A stretch of DNA of 26,811 nucleotides from Chara braunii (Eukaryota > Streptophyta > Charophyceae > Charales > Characeae). How positions within the stretch are numbered: position 1 is the first letter of the stretch; each line of letters starts with the position of its first letter. The position numbers and the translations under genes are program-made. Location: NCBI GenBank assembly GCA_003427395.1, contig BFEA01000082.1, positions 757,503 to 784,313 of the forward strand. The letters are read 5' to 3'. The notes beneath the pieces are model-generated. The model did not search any database. It had not been told where the DNA came from and worked only from the letters and a program-made list of their open reading frames with translations. This document shows, piece by piece, positions 1 to 9,074 of this stretch.

Positions 1-1114
1 AGCCCTGAATTTTGCTAGTTGTGTTAGCGGGGCTTAAAANCCTTCTTTTTGGTTGAAACATAGAATTCGTGAAAACCCGACAAAACAAATTGTTAGGTTT
101 GCACGATTTTTTTTTATAATTCTGATAATACATTTTATACGCCTCCTACATCAACGAAATTCTATGTGAAGTAAATTAACCNCAAAAAAAAATAGAAAAA
201 TAGTTTTTCAGAACCACTGAAACTAGTGAGGAGAGAAGCAAGGTTTTTTACAAAAAATCAGTGCCTTGCAAAACACCGTTTGTTCAAAAACCAAAATATC
301 CCAACGTTTTTTGTTTATCTTAAGAATCCATATTTATAGTTCTATAAGGTATGTAGCACGACGAACCTGTTCGGGGGTTTCTCAAATACGCACACATATT
401 CTCTTGTTCATGAATACATTCGCTTTGATATGTTCACTCATACATCCACGAATATATTATTTTTTATATTTTTTATATTTTTTAATTAAAACATATTTCA
501 ATTTTATTATTTTAAATGAAATTAAATCGTGGTTGGCTAAGAATTTGAGGATGTTTCCCAAACAAAAGTTGTTTGAATTCTCATTTCACATGACATTTAT
601 TTTTTTGCAAGGGTTTTACAATTAACTTAAAAATTAGTTACATTAATTTATAGTTCTATAAACTAGTTTTCACAGAGTCCGCTTTTTACCGAACTGCTGA
701 AAATGACTTATAGTTCTATAAATGAGTATTCACTGAAACTGTTTATTTAACATCTTTCGAGTCCTTAAAGATTATTTTGTTTGAGTTGTGTTTTTTGTCA
801 ATATACTAAGAAAGACTTATAGTCTTATAGCATATAATTTGCGAGAAAAAAAATTCTTGCGCATTTTCAGAATCGCTAAATTTTTTGCTCGCTTTTTCCC
901 CTCCTTTCTCGGGAAACAGTTAAAAACGCTATCTTTTCTGTGTCAGATATAACAGTTTGACGTTCACTTTTCATTCTATAAAAAATGTTAGGTTTTGTTA
1001 GGTTTTCATGAATTCACTCTTTTGATGGATGGTACCTAGAGTCAATGGCCTGCAAGGCCCTTTCACTTTTTTAGACTTGTTGTTTTTCTTTCTTCGGACT
1101 TTTTCGCNGTTTCT
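1..1114. other. AT-rich stretch, no supported gene
   Basis: The stretch is strongly AT-rich, with homopolymer T and A runs and single undetermined bases. The longest open frames are AT-driven, lack recognisable domains and are not convincing. The only structured content I see is the TTATAG/CTATAA motif listed separately and a doubled GTTAGGTTTT near 985-1005. It is best read as intergenic or decayed repeat DNA. Confidence 0.6.
334..830. repeat. Repeated 14-bp near-palindrome TTATAGTTCTATAA
   Basis: The exact sequence TTATAGTTCTATAA (6-bp inverted arms around TT) occurs at 334-347, 648-661 and 708-721. A degenerate version in which the second half is direct instead of inverted occurs at 817-830. 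The copies at 648 and 708 also share their downstream flank (a GT..TTCAC.GA..C pattern), and the last three copies are all preceded by a similar A-rich or GAC context. This suggests loosely tandem units about 60-110 bp apart rather than chance AT richness. No function can be assigned. Confidence 0.6.
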
Positions 1115-1610
1115 TTCGAACGATTTAGAAATGTATGTAGGAATTACGCACGCCTTAGNGAACGCACTAGGAATTTGTTCGAGAGTTACGAAATTCAAAA
1201 TTTGTGGTNTCCTCTCCCGCCGACGTGTCATTTCTTGCAAGTAAATTCACTCTTGAAGGCTCTGTGAATGTTCAGGAGAAATCTAAATAGGAGTAGGATT
1301 TTTCCTGCGTCCAATCTTGCGCGCGAAAATCATATTTGAATTTCTAAGTTTTAAAAGTTAGAATGGACGAAACATAACTATTTTAATGTCTTTTTGTACT
1401 TGTATCGGTGCCATGCATGCAAGCTTCCCCCACTTTCCGCTATAACCATGCCATTTTCACCTCTCTCTTCTTCGCGCGCTCCACCCGTAGACATTTTTCA
1501 TCCGCTCCCTCTGCGCTTCTTTCCTTGTCCATTTCATGTGAATCTTGGTCTCAATTCATACTACTCTTCGCACCTTCCTTCTTCTCGCCTATATCCCCAT
1601 ACAGCAACTC
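1115..1610 (+). repeat. Diverged copy of the LTR U3 region
   Basis: This stretch aligns collinearly, with indels, to 19063-19560. Shared landmarks in order are: ATG.ATG..GGAATT.CGC.CGCCT.AG near the start, GGAATTTG.....G..AGTTA.GAA, a TAGG.GTAGGA block, CGGTGCC followed by a CCATGCA block, a CT-rich segment, and TGAATCTTGG ahead of CTT.CGCAC near the end. The right-hand copy leads into an LTR of the gypsy family in this window, so this is inferred to be an old U3 fragment in plus orientation. Identity by eye is roughly 60-75 percent in the aligned blocks. Several N bases limit precision. Confidence 0.55.
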
Positions 1611-1918
1611 TCNTACAGCAAACTGTCGAGCACATCAAGAAAGCACAAAATACTATAGTTGTATCTGATAATAGACACAGATAACCATCAACATTTCAAA
1701 TAGGTGAACGAGTCTGGGTAAAGTCGTGAGAGTTGGGACAAAGTTGGGACACCAATTAGGAATCTCTCGCACATTGATGCCATAGTGCTTTGNACCTTGG
1801 GATCNGGACATAGAAGGAGATCAGCCAAATGGTCCATCATATGCCATTCGCATCCCTAGTCACCTCCGTACACAACATAAAATTTATAAACTGAAATTAT
1901 GCGTGAAAGTTGAACTTT
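1611..1918 (+). pseudogene. Gypsy integrase C-terminal relic (GPY/F module)
   Basis: Translation in broken frames gives VEHIKKAQ....DNRHR, then FQIGERVWVKS, and after stops and a frame change, DIEGDQPNGPSYAIRIP followed by SHLRT and YKLKL, ending at a TAA at 1916-1918. This is the order expected at the C-terminus of Ty3/gypsy integrases: a basic helix with (D)RHR, an SH3-like strand with F.(V/I)G..VWV, then the GP(F/Y) module. At least two stop codons and one frame change lie within about 300 bp, so it is dead. No catalytic core (DDE) is visible upstream, where the U3-like repeat lies instead, so the junction is rearranged. The motif order is seen directly; the family call is inference. Confidence 0.6.
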
Positions 1919-2340
1919 CGGTTCAACTTTAATTTTTTTGTGCGTACAAGGAGTTTTGGTTTTAATTTGATTCTCTGGGTAACTTTNCGTCCACTACTAA
2001 AAGTTCCTTNTCACATGAAAAAAGATGCAGCATTTCAGTTTTCTGAGATTTGGTTTATTTATTTATAAGTTTTTTTTCAAACTTTCTTTTTCGTACTTGT
2101 GAAATCCCTTGCTTTTCCAACTACGGCTGGGTCCTACCTGTGCTTTATTTGTTGCAAGAGGCTAACACGGACTGACTGGCAGCTTCTGTGGACCACCGAT
2201 TGATANAAAATATCATGTAGAAGGCTACCATCGAGGGACTGGAGGCGCCCGAGGACTATTGATTGACACAAATTCGTCTCAATTGATGNNCCCTACTAGG
2301 CGCCACCAGTCACCTTGTAGTAGCCTCTGGCAACAACAAT
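1919..2340. other. No supported gene
   Basis: Mixed AT-rich and moderate-GC DNA with several N bases. I see no domain, tRNA or convincing open frame. A short inverted pair (GTTGAACTTTCGGTTCAAC, near 1909-1927) follows the integrase relic directly and could form a 7-bp hairpin. Confidence 0.4.
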
Positions 2341-2460
2341 GGGCCGCGCTCCACTACTCTCAGAATGTGCAAAACGATACTGAGTCTTCCCCTAAAACAT
2401 GGAAAGACACACGGCCACAATTCGTATCTTTTGTGCAAGTCGAGAGTAGTGGAGTGAGGC
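2341..2460. repeat. Long imperfect hairpin, 13-bp perfect arms at base
   Basis: CTCCACTACTCTC at 2349-2361 is the exact reverse complement of 2442-2454. Pairing continues inwards with mismatches: the left arm reads GAATGTGCAAAACGATAC and the reverse complement of the right arm reads GACTTGCACAAAAGATAC. It extends a little outwards as well. The result is a foldback of about 110-120 bp with a central loop near 2385-2410. It could be a foldback mobile element, a MITE remnant or a small-RNA precursor; the sequence alone does not decide. Confidence 0.65.
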
Positions 2461-2855
2461 TCAGTAACGCNCAGGTGGGACGCACCTTAGGTTGCATTTT
2501 CAAAATTTTTGGGAAGGTGGAACACTCCCGCCACAAAATCACTTNCCGCCTATCTGGAAGAACATGTTCGGACAGTTCGGTCGTTCGCCCGACTGCGGCG
2601 CGAACACGTTCGCAAGAACGACTTTCGGAGGCCGGCGAACGCATCCGTCGCCGGGCGGTACCGCCATACCGGGCCCGATAGGGTGGTCAGGGGGCCTTGT
2701 GGGGGTTGGGGGTTTGGTTGGNGGGGTTGGGCGGGTGCTGGCCCGCTCGTTNGAATTCGAACGNNCATACGGGCATCGCCAGCAACCCCGCCAGTCACCC
2801 GTCCGTGGAGCCGTCACCGTCTCGTCGTCTCCGTCGCCTCCCAGGTGAGAAACTA
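2461..2855. other. GC-rich CpG-dense stretch, no supported gene
   Basis: The GC content rises abruptly and CGTTCG-type short motifs recur between 2570 and 2650, with several N bases from 2723 to 2765. Open frames exist on both strands because stops are rare at this composition, but none shows domain-like content. It may be the GC-rich flank of the pyrimidine tract that follows. Confidence 0.4.
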
Positions 2856-3460
2856 CGTCGCCTCCTCCTCCTCCCCCTCCTTCTCCTCCTCCTCCTCCTC
2901 CTCCTCCTCCTCCTTCTTCCTCCTCCTCCTCCTTTTCTTCTTCATCCTCGTCCTCTGACTCGTAATCCGCCATATCCTCCCCGTTCTACTCGCCCTCCAG
3001 GCCCTCCACCTCGTCCTCCTCATCTTCTTCCTCCTCCTCTGCCTCGTCGACCTCCTCCACCTCCTCCTCGTGTTCTTCCTCCTCCACCTCGTCGACCTCC
3101 TCCCCCACCTCCTCCTCCTCCTCGTCATCTGCTTCTTCCTTCTCGTCTTCCTCCTCCAAGTCTACCTCCTCCTCCTCCTCTTCCTCGTCGTCCTCCTCCT
3201 CCTTGTCCTCCTCCTCCTCCCTCCTTGTCATCGTCCTCCTCCTCTTACCAACACGCGATGGCCATGTCATCAAGCGCCATATTTTGTTTTATAACTTTTA
3301 TTTTTTATTTTCTTCAAACTTCTGCGTCTTGTTCTTCTCCTTCCTCCTTCTCCTCCTCCTCCTCGTCCTCCCCATCCTTCTCCTCCACCTCATCGACCCT
3401 CACCACCTCCTCGTGGTCTTCGACCTCCTCCTCCGCCATATTGGAGTCCTCCTCCCCGCC

Positions 3461-3776
3461 TTCCTCCCTCTCCTCGTCCTCTTCTTTCTCCACCTCCGTG
3501 TCGTCGACCACCTCCTCGTCCTCCTCCCCCTCCTCCCCCTCCTCCTTCGCTTTATCCTCTTCCTCCTCTGACGAACGCACGGCTGCCACGTCAGCACGCG
3601 CGACTTTTCTCCTCTGTTCTGACGTGGCAGCCGTGCATGCTGACGTGGCAGCCGTGCGTTCGTCAGAGGAGGAAGAGGATAAAGGGAAGGAGGAGGAGGG
3701 GGAGGAGGGGGAGGAGGACGAGGAGGTGGTCGACGACACGGAAGTGGAGGAAGAAGAGGACGAGTAGAGGGAGGAA
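3461..3776. repeat. Near-perfect inverted repeat, arms about 137 bp
   Basis: The left arm (3461-3596) and right arm (3638-3776) are reverse complements with only a few substitutions and one indel of about 3 bp near 3546/3685. A 41-bp loop separates them. The match is not a side effect of low complexity: it includes unique landmarks such as GTGTCGTCGACCACC, TTTATCCTCTTCC and GACGAACGCACGGCTGCCAC. A third partial copy of the inner end (CTAACGAACGCGCGGCTGCC) lies at 3976-4010 in left-arm orientation. This implies duplication with inversion of a defined module inside the microsatellite. Confidence 0.85.
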
Positions 3777-4001
3777 GGTGATGAGAAAAAACAGCAAAAA
3801 AAAAAGTCGCACTCCTCCCCATCCTCCTCCTCCGCCTCGTCAACCCTCACCTCCTCCTCCTCCTCCTCCTCCTCCACCTCCTCCTCCTCCTCTTTATCCT
3901 CCTCGTCAACCTTTTCTGCTTCTTTCTACTCCTCGTCCTCCTTCTCCATTCTCTTCTCCTCCTCCTCTTCCTCCTCTAACGAACGCGCGGCTGCCACGTC
4001 A
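3584..4001. promoter_or_regulatory. Four copies of TGACGTGGCA (bZIP-type site)
   Basis: TGACGTGGCA occurs on the plus strand at 3620-3629 and 3641-3650 and on the minus strand at 3584-3593 and 3992-4001, always within the wider TGACGTGGCAGCCG(T/C)GC. TGACGTGG is a hybrid C-box/G-box core bound by plant bZIP factors and is also the core of unfolded-protein-response elements. The 10-mer is seen directly. Regulatory use is inference only, since no gene adjoins it and the sites lie inside a repeated module. Confidence 0.35.
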
Positions 4002-4275
4002 GCATGCGCGAGTTTTTTTTCCCCTTTTTCTTCCTCCTCTTCTTATTCTTCCTCCTTTCTCCTCCTTCCTCCTCCTCTTCCTCCTCCTCCTCCTACTGAT
4101 CTCCTCCCCCCTCCTCCTCCGCCATTTCCACATCCTCCTTCTCTTCTCTTCCTCCTCTTCAACCATAGCTACACAGCCTACACCCTCCCGATCATCTTCT
4201 TCCTCCCCCTCCAAGGCCTCCACCTCGTTGACCTCCTCCTCCTCCCCCTTCGACCTTCTTCCTCCTCCCCCTTCG

Positions 4276-5141
4276 CCTTTCTTCCGAAGGGGAAGGATGA
4301 TCAGCATCGGCGCAGGAAGGCTTTCGTATGCAGATGGTGGGATTTAAGTTTGGAGCCGCCTCACTTGCATCTGCTGTCACTTCACGCGCCGATAGGTACT
4401 TGTCTTCTNGCAGTCCCACANAGCGGCGGAGACGGGTGAGTGCCCCCTNCTTCCTTCNGGTTACAGTGGGCGTGGCGGANAAGGCATTTGAGGGTTCACC
4501 ATGNGAAAGTTTCCCCGACGATCTTTTCTTGGTAAGTTAAAAAAAAAATAAAAAAAATGTCTTTAACTTGTTGCCAATGCGATTGAAGCTCGTGGACGAC
4601 CGACAAATGGGCTGTTCGTCGTTGAGGACAGGGTTCCTTTTTGTTGTCAAGTGTCGGGCCCTTTGTGCTCTTTTTTACGAGGACAGACGGAGTAGGGGGG
4701 GGGATTCTGATGATGGCGGTATTCCCTCACCAATGCACGGAAGCAAGCGTTGAGGACTGAGATCCTGATCGACTGTCAGTGATAGGGACCAAGGTGGCTG
4801 TGTACAAAAGGACAGAGTTGGGGCAACTTTATGATAGAGCCCGGATGGGGCCGCCGGATTTTATCTGGACACCTCTTCGATGACAGAGACGAGGTAACCT
4901 CTCTTGACCTTTACAATGGGTCAGGTGTGCACCATGGGATTTCTCCCTCTTTTCCCTCACAGCTTCCTTCCTCTCGTTGGGGGTGCTAGACAGAGGGTTA
5001 CAGGTAAGTCCTATTCGGACGCGTAAATCTTGATCTGGATGGGGGTGAAGGTTCCTGACCTCCTCCTTGCTAAGCCTAACCTAGGTGTAGAGGGTAGCAG
5101 AAGAAGCTTACATGCGTTCTGAGAGTGCATCGTACCATCAG
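4276..5141. other. No supported gene; splice-like signals present
   Basis: No open frame with recognisable domains. Consensus-like plus-strand donor sites occur at 4436 (GGTGAGT), 4532 (TTG/GTAAGT) and 5004 (CAG/GTAAGT). The last closes a 41-nt segment (4963-5003) that starts just after a pyrimidine-rich CAG acceptor (TTTTCCCTCACAG, ending at 4962). These could mark a spliced transcript whose exons are too short to recognise, or be chance. Isolated N bases occur around 4410-4504. Confidence 0.35.
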
Positions 5142-5164
5142 GAAAAAAAAAAAAAAAAAAAAAA
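5142..5164 (+). repeat. Poly(A)23 tract
   Basis: An uninterrupted run of 23 A residues is followed by GGCTCTAACACTGAC and a stretch rich in short inverted repeats up to about 5213. It may be the A-tail of a retroposed sequence lying upstream, but no target-site duplication was identified. Confidence 0.7.
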
Positions 5165-5246
5165 GGCTCTAACACTGACTAACAGTGCTAATTGTAATTG
5201 CTAGTTACACTCTTGGCATTCCTCATCAGAGTCCGATCAGACACGA

Positions 5247-5451
5247 TTGATGTAGGTTGAAGCTAACCGTGAGGGGCCTGCAGGCCTGGGTGTGCTGGTG
5301 GTTTAAGAGGAGGTCATCTGCTCCATGGTGATCACAAATCCATCCGGTCAGTGGTTGATGTGGGGTAAAGCTAACCGTAAGGGTGTAGACAATCCGATCA
5401 ATGTCAGTGGTTGATGTGGGCTGAAGCTAACCGTAAGGGTGTAGACGATCC
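5247..5451 (+). repeat. Tandem repeat with about 56-bp period
   Basis: TTGATGTGGG followed by AAGCTAACCGTAAGGGTGTAGAC occurs at about 5355 and again at 5411 (period 56), including the preceding TCAGTGG. A more diverged copy (TTGATGTAGG...GAAGCTAACCGTGAGGG) starts at 5247, 108 bp upstream, about two periods away. It ends at a CTCC-rich segment before the TA tract. Confidence 0.75.
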
Positions 5452-5494
5452 TCCCCATATGACCTCCTCCTCCTACCCCTTCGCCCCCGAACCC

Positions 5495-5497
<3 letters not shown>

Positions 5498-5561
<64 letters not shown>
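5498..5561. repeat. (TA)n microsatellite
   Basis: About 32 uninterrupted TA dinucleotides. No coding meaning should be given to the Tyr-Ile frames across it. Confidence 0.97.
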
Positions 5562-5565
<4 letters not shown>

Positions 5566-5602
5566 GTTCTGGTGGTGATTTTAGCACCCTTGTCTGCACC
5601 CC

Positions 5603-6043
5603 GGTTGGTTTAGTTCCGTCGTTCGGCTTACGGTAGTAGCCCTGTAGCGGTGATTTCATGTGGGACTTGTCAGCCGGGTTTTTTCTTTTTTTGGCATTCT
5701 AGGTGGTTGCTTCCCGTTGTTCGGCCTGTGCTGGGGGCGGTGCTTTTTGTGGGAATTAACATCTAGGATTGTCCTTTATGTTTTTTTGTTGTTGGTGTTG
5801 TCCCAGTAATTTAGTTTAGACCAGCGAAGCGGTGGCTTGACAGTTTGAATAGGTACCAATTTTTGCAACAACAACAATAAATCAATCGCAAAGGATTCTT
5901 GGAGCTGACGCGCACGAAAGGTATGTTATCTGGGATTGTTTATTTGCAGGCAAGGGTGTTCTTGAATCCTGGTTGGTCTTGTCCCGTTGTTTGGCCCTGG
6001 TGGTGGGGGCGGTTCTGGCATGTGGGACTTGTCATCTAGATTG
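5603..6043 (+). repeat. Three diverged copies of a 70-75-bp unit
   Basis: Copies at about 5603-5678, 5702-5771 and 5971-6043 share the order GGTTGGT, a (T)CCCGT(C/T)GTT(C/T)GGC block, GGGGGCGGT, TGTGGGACTTGTCA and TCTAG(A/G)TTG. The first and third are the closest. About 200 bp of other sequence separates the second and third. Origin unknown; the spacing argues for an old tandem array now interrupted. Confidence 0.6.
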
Positions 6044-6310
6044 GTTTATGTTTGCTTCCCCCTGTTTTGTTGTATTTGGTTGTTCCCTTCCTCTTTTCTT
6101 TGCCTCTTTGCCTTTTGGCTATGTGCAAGTGGGTCGATATGATACACGGGGGTGGGGGCAGCCGCCGCTCAACCTACATCCACGTGGGCGGCCTTGTACG
6201 CAAGAGGTTCTGAACAGGGGGAGTTAAAAGAAAGAAGATAAATAATTGAATTCACTTTTCTTTTCTTCTTTTTTTTATTTTTTTCTGCATTTGCACTCTG
6301 ATATTTTGTG

Positions 6311-6313
<3 letters not shown>

Positions 6314-6358
<45 letters not shown>

Positions 6359-6377
6359 TATATATGTATATATATAT
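6314..6377. repeat. (TA)n tract with a CACA interruption
   Basis: About 17 AT repeats, then ACACACATA and further TA repeats to ATATATATCGG. Simple-sequence DNA. Confidence 0.95.
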
Positions 6378-6575
6378 CGGCGTGTCTAGAGTGTATTTTT
6401 TGGCTGTGACAGACGTTTCTTTGTTTCGTGGATGTTTTGCATGGTTGTGATGGGGTGTGAACCGACAGTCTATAGAGTTTTCCATCTGGTGTGGGTGAGT
6501 GATAGTCTACTTTGATTTTGGTTAAGGTAGATTATCATTTACAATGTAATAAGTGAGGAGATTCTGCAGACTGTT

Positions 6576-6636
6576 GAGGGTTCAGCCTCCTGATGAGTCG
6601 GTGAAACTTCGACGAAACAGTTTGTCACAGCCCCTC
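6576..6636 (+). ncRNA. Hammerhead-ribozyme-like core (candidate, degenerate)
   Basis: In the right order and spacing are: CTGATGA (6590-6596); a stem II of four pairs (6597-6600 GTCG with 6610-6613 CGAC, plus a G.T wobble) around a short loop; GAAA (6614-6617); a minimal stem III (CA/TG, 6618-6619 with 6623-6624, loop GTT); and the cleavage triplet GTC (6624-6626). Tiny stem III helices are known in the hammerheads of Penelope-like elements. Stem I is weak: the bases next to the core (6587-6589 with 6627-6629) do not pair, though GAGGG at 6576-6580 can pair with CCCTC at 6632-6636 further out. It is a real motif match but may be inactive or coincidental. Confidence 0.45.
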
Positions 6637-6738
6637 GTTTGTTGTCCTCTTCTCTCTCTCTGCCTACGGTTTACCGGACAGTTCTCTTTGTGACGAGGAT
6701 GCAGGAGCCATGGGCTCTCGACACACACTGTCGACAAT

Positions 6739-8870
6739 CTACCCATTCGACATACCCTTCCCCACTAGAATGCATAGGGACTGAGTAGACTCAGGAGATT
6801 GCTTCGTTGAAATAACAAAATTTGTCAGGTAAAGAGAAAAGAGACGAGGAGGAAAGGGGAGAGAGAGAAGTTCCGGAGTTACCTCTGTCACCCATGCTTG
6901 CTTCTTGTCACGCGGAAGAACTGCCACCTGTTCGTACCGAGGCCCGCTCATTGGTTCTGGTTCTTTCCACGGGATGATCTCTTCGCCTTTGGCGACCTTC
7001 GTCGGACGATGCAATCGTATCAACCCATCTGCGTTCCCGTGCCTCTCTATCTTTCGGTGGATGATATCGAAATCGTATTCTTGTAACCGCACCGTCCAAC
7101 GTCCAATCATACCCGTATAATTAGTAAGCCTTTTGAGGACCAATAGCGGCTCGTGGTCGGTAACGAGGAGGAACTTCTGCCCACAAAGATACGGATGAAA
7201 ATGTTGGATTCCCCAAACCACCGCGTAACATTCTCGCTGGGGAGCTGAATCGTTTCTTCGCTCGTCCGGCACAGTACGGGACGCGTACTCGATGACGTGT
7301 TCGCGACTATCGTTCCTCATCTGCGCTAGAATAGCGGAGATTGCCTCGGGCTGCCAATTCGTGATGAGAATGAACTGCTTTGCTGGGTCCGGTCGGATCA
7401 AAATAGGTGTCGTGGCCAAGACTTCCTTGAGAGTGATAAAGCCCCGTTTGCACTCCGCGTCCCAGCTGAGAGGCTGGTCCTTTCGTAGCAGATTCATTAG
7501 AGGCCGTGCGATAACAAGGAATCCCTTGATAAATAGATGATAATACGACGTCAGTTCTAGGAAGGCTCGAACCTGTGTCAGCGACGTGGGAACTGGAGCA
7601 TCTCTGACAGTCGCGACTTTTCTCGAATCGGGCCTCAAGCCTCCCCGTGTCACCACGTAGCCCAAAAACGAAATTTTCGAAAGGAAGAACTCGCTTTTCT
7701 CCAGCGCAATCTTGAATCCGGCATCTCTCAGTTCTCCCAGCGTCCATTTGATGTGTTGTGCATGCCTGTGGTACGATTTGGAGTAGACCAGAATGTCGTC
7801 CATATACACAATAACGCAAAAATTAATCATCCTCTGCGTTAACCGAGTCTTGTTGACAAAGTTCTGGAACGTCACGTTCATCGCTCTTTGAAATGTAGCT
7901 GGCGCATTGCAGATCCCCATCGGACACCGAACCCACTGCCACATGCCTTCGAACAAGCCGAAAGTTGTCTTAACATATCCAATCGCATCCAGCAAATCGT
8001 CAATCAAGGGGAGGGGATATACATCTTTGATCGTGATATCATTCAACTTACGATAATCGATGCAGATACGGACAGACCCATTCTTCTTAGGCACTAATAC
8101 GACCGGGAACGACCATGGCCCAGTGGTCAGTTCAATCCATCCGTTACCCTCAAATTCCCTAATCCTCTGTAGAGCTGTCTTTCGTTCCACGAGGGAGTAT
8201 CGATATGGTTTACAGTGGATCGGAGGGTGGTTTCCGGTCTAGATTTCGTGCTGAATCACTAACGATAGCCCAATATCTGTGTCTGTCACACTGATCGCTC
8301 CTTGATATTCCTTTTGAATTTCGACGATTAGGTGGTGAATCTCGTTGGGCACGTAATGTGGTATGTGCAGTTCGTACTGTTGTCCCAATAGTTGGACAGT
8401 GATTGCTTTGGTATTAGTCTGTGCAGCGCTTCCGTAAGAGGGTGCGGAGATGAACGAATTGTCTGACCGCCAGGACAACACCGTGGTCATCATCTGCGCA
8501 TCTTCCTCGCGGATTACCATGTGTTCTTCTGGAGTCAGCCGTCGTGGATATCCTGCCATTGTACCTGCTTCTCCGCGATCTTGATTCCGAGGCCGTTAGG
8601 TTCAACTTCGGGACGCCCTGGGGGTTCCAAAGAGTCGGCCTCAACCCCTAATCTTAGCAATCTTATCTCTTTTCCCGAAGTCAACAAGGAACGAGGTAGC
8701 TCCGTAATATCACAAAAGGCTCTCTTATCCTTCTACCTTGCAAGCAATGGAGTGGTGCCCTCGTATAAGCTCCGAGGGGGTTCCAAAGAATCGAGCAACT
8801 GGGAAATTTGCACAAGCGGCTCGCCCAAAAGTAATGCGCGCATTTTCTGGATGTTTCCTTCCGTGAGTCT
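6739..8870 (-). pseudogene. pol: E1 pol: reverse transcriptase-RNase H, truncated and inactive
   Basis: This is Ty3/gypsy polymerase read on the minus strand. A frame open from 8559 runs to 6739 with one TAG (8241-8239). A more decayed lead-in in another frame reaches about 8843-8870, matching the start of E2 pol (a LL.SLEPPR.LY.G block). RT landmarks are WSFPV..VPKK (residues 26-36 counted from the ATG at 8190), the VRCPMGICNAPATFQ block (87-101) and YMDD (129-132). The thumb and connection follow, then an RNase H with E320, D345 and the terminal AD388. Two lesions stand out. Motif A with its catalytic Asp is missing between residues 71 and 74, compared with E2. The first RNase H Asp is Asn (N278). 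The last 60 or so residues match nothing I know, and no integrase follows, so the 3' end was lost or replaced. Confidence 0.92.
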
Positions 8871-9074
8871 GAACGTTTTCGTGGTTGCTTGTCAAATCGG
8901 ATAGCGGACGCGTTGCTGCACCAACTCCCGAACTACTAACTCGTCTTCGTCACTATTATCGGTGTCACTCAAAAGGTTTGACTCCTCTGTCTGGTGATCA
9001 CTTCGTTCCTCAAGTTTCTTCCAAGAGATCATTCGGAGAGTTCCCCTGGGTATCGGAGGAGTTTTCTGGGTTGC
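8871..9074 (-). other. Decayed protease-polymerase linker of E1
   Basis: It lies between the protease and polymerase pseudogenes in the expected place for the poorly conserved linker. Frames are broken and no motif can be seen. Confidence 0.4.

Larger units (their letters stand above)
2856..4275. repeat. CTC/TCC-rich polypyrimidine tract
   Basis: About 1.4 kb is dominated by CTC/TCC/CCT triplets on the plus strand, with CGTC interruptions. From about 3660 to 3780 the bias flips to purines because of the inverted repeat listed separately. The tract produces long artificial frames on both strands (Ser/Pro/Leu-rich one way, Glu/Lys/Arg-rich the other); these should not be taken as genes. It is an expanded triplet-type microsatellite with triplex-forming potential. 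Confidence 0.9.

Noticed and set aside
2697-4347. Long open frames rich in Ser, Pro, Leu, Glu or Arg in the CTC/TCC tract
   Set aside because: They appear in several frames on both strands because triplet repeats rarely form stops; no domain or start context supports them.
5222-5229. Minus-strand CTGATGAG as a second hammerhead
   Set aside because: No GAAA box or closing stem II is found downstream on that strand.
5348-5659. Minus-strand frame crossing the TA tract
   Set aside because: About a third of it is Tyr-Ile from the TA repeat; the rest is the tandem repeat.
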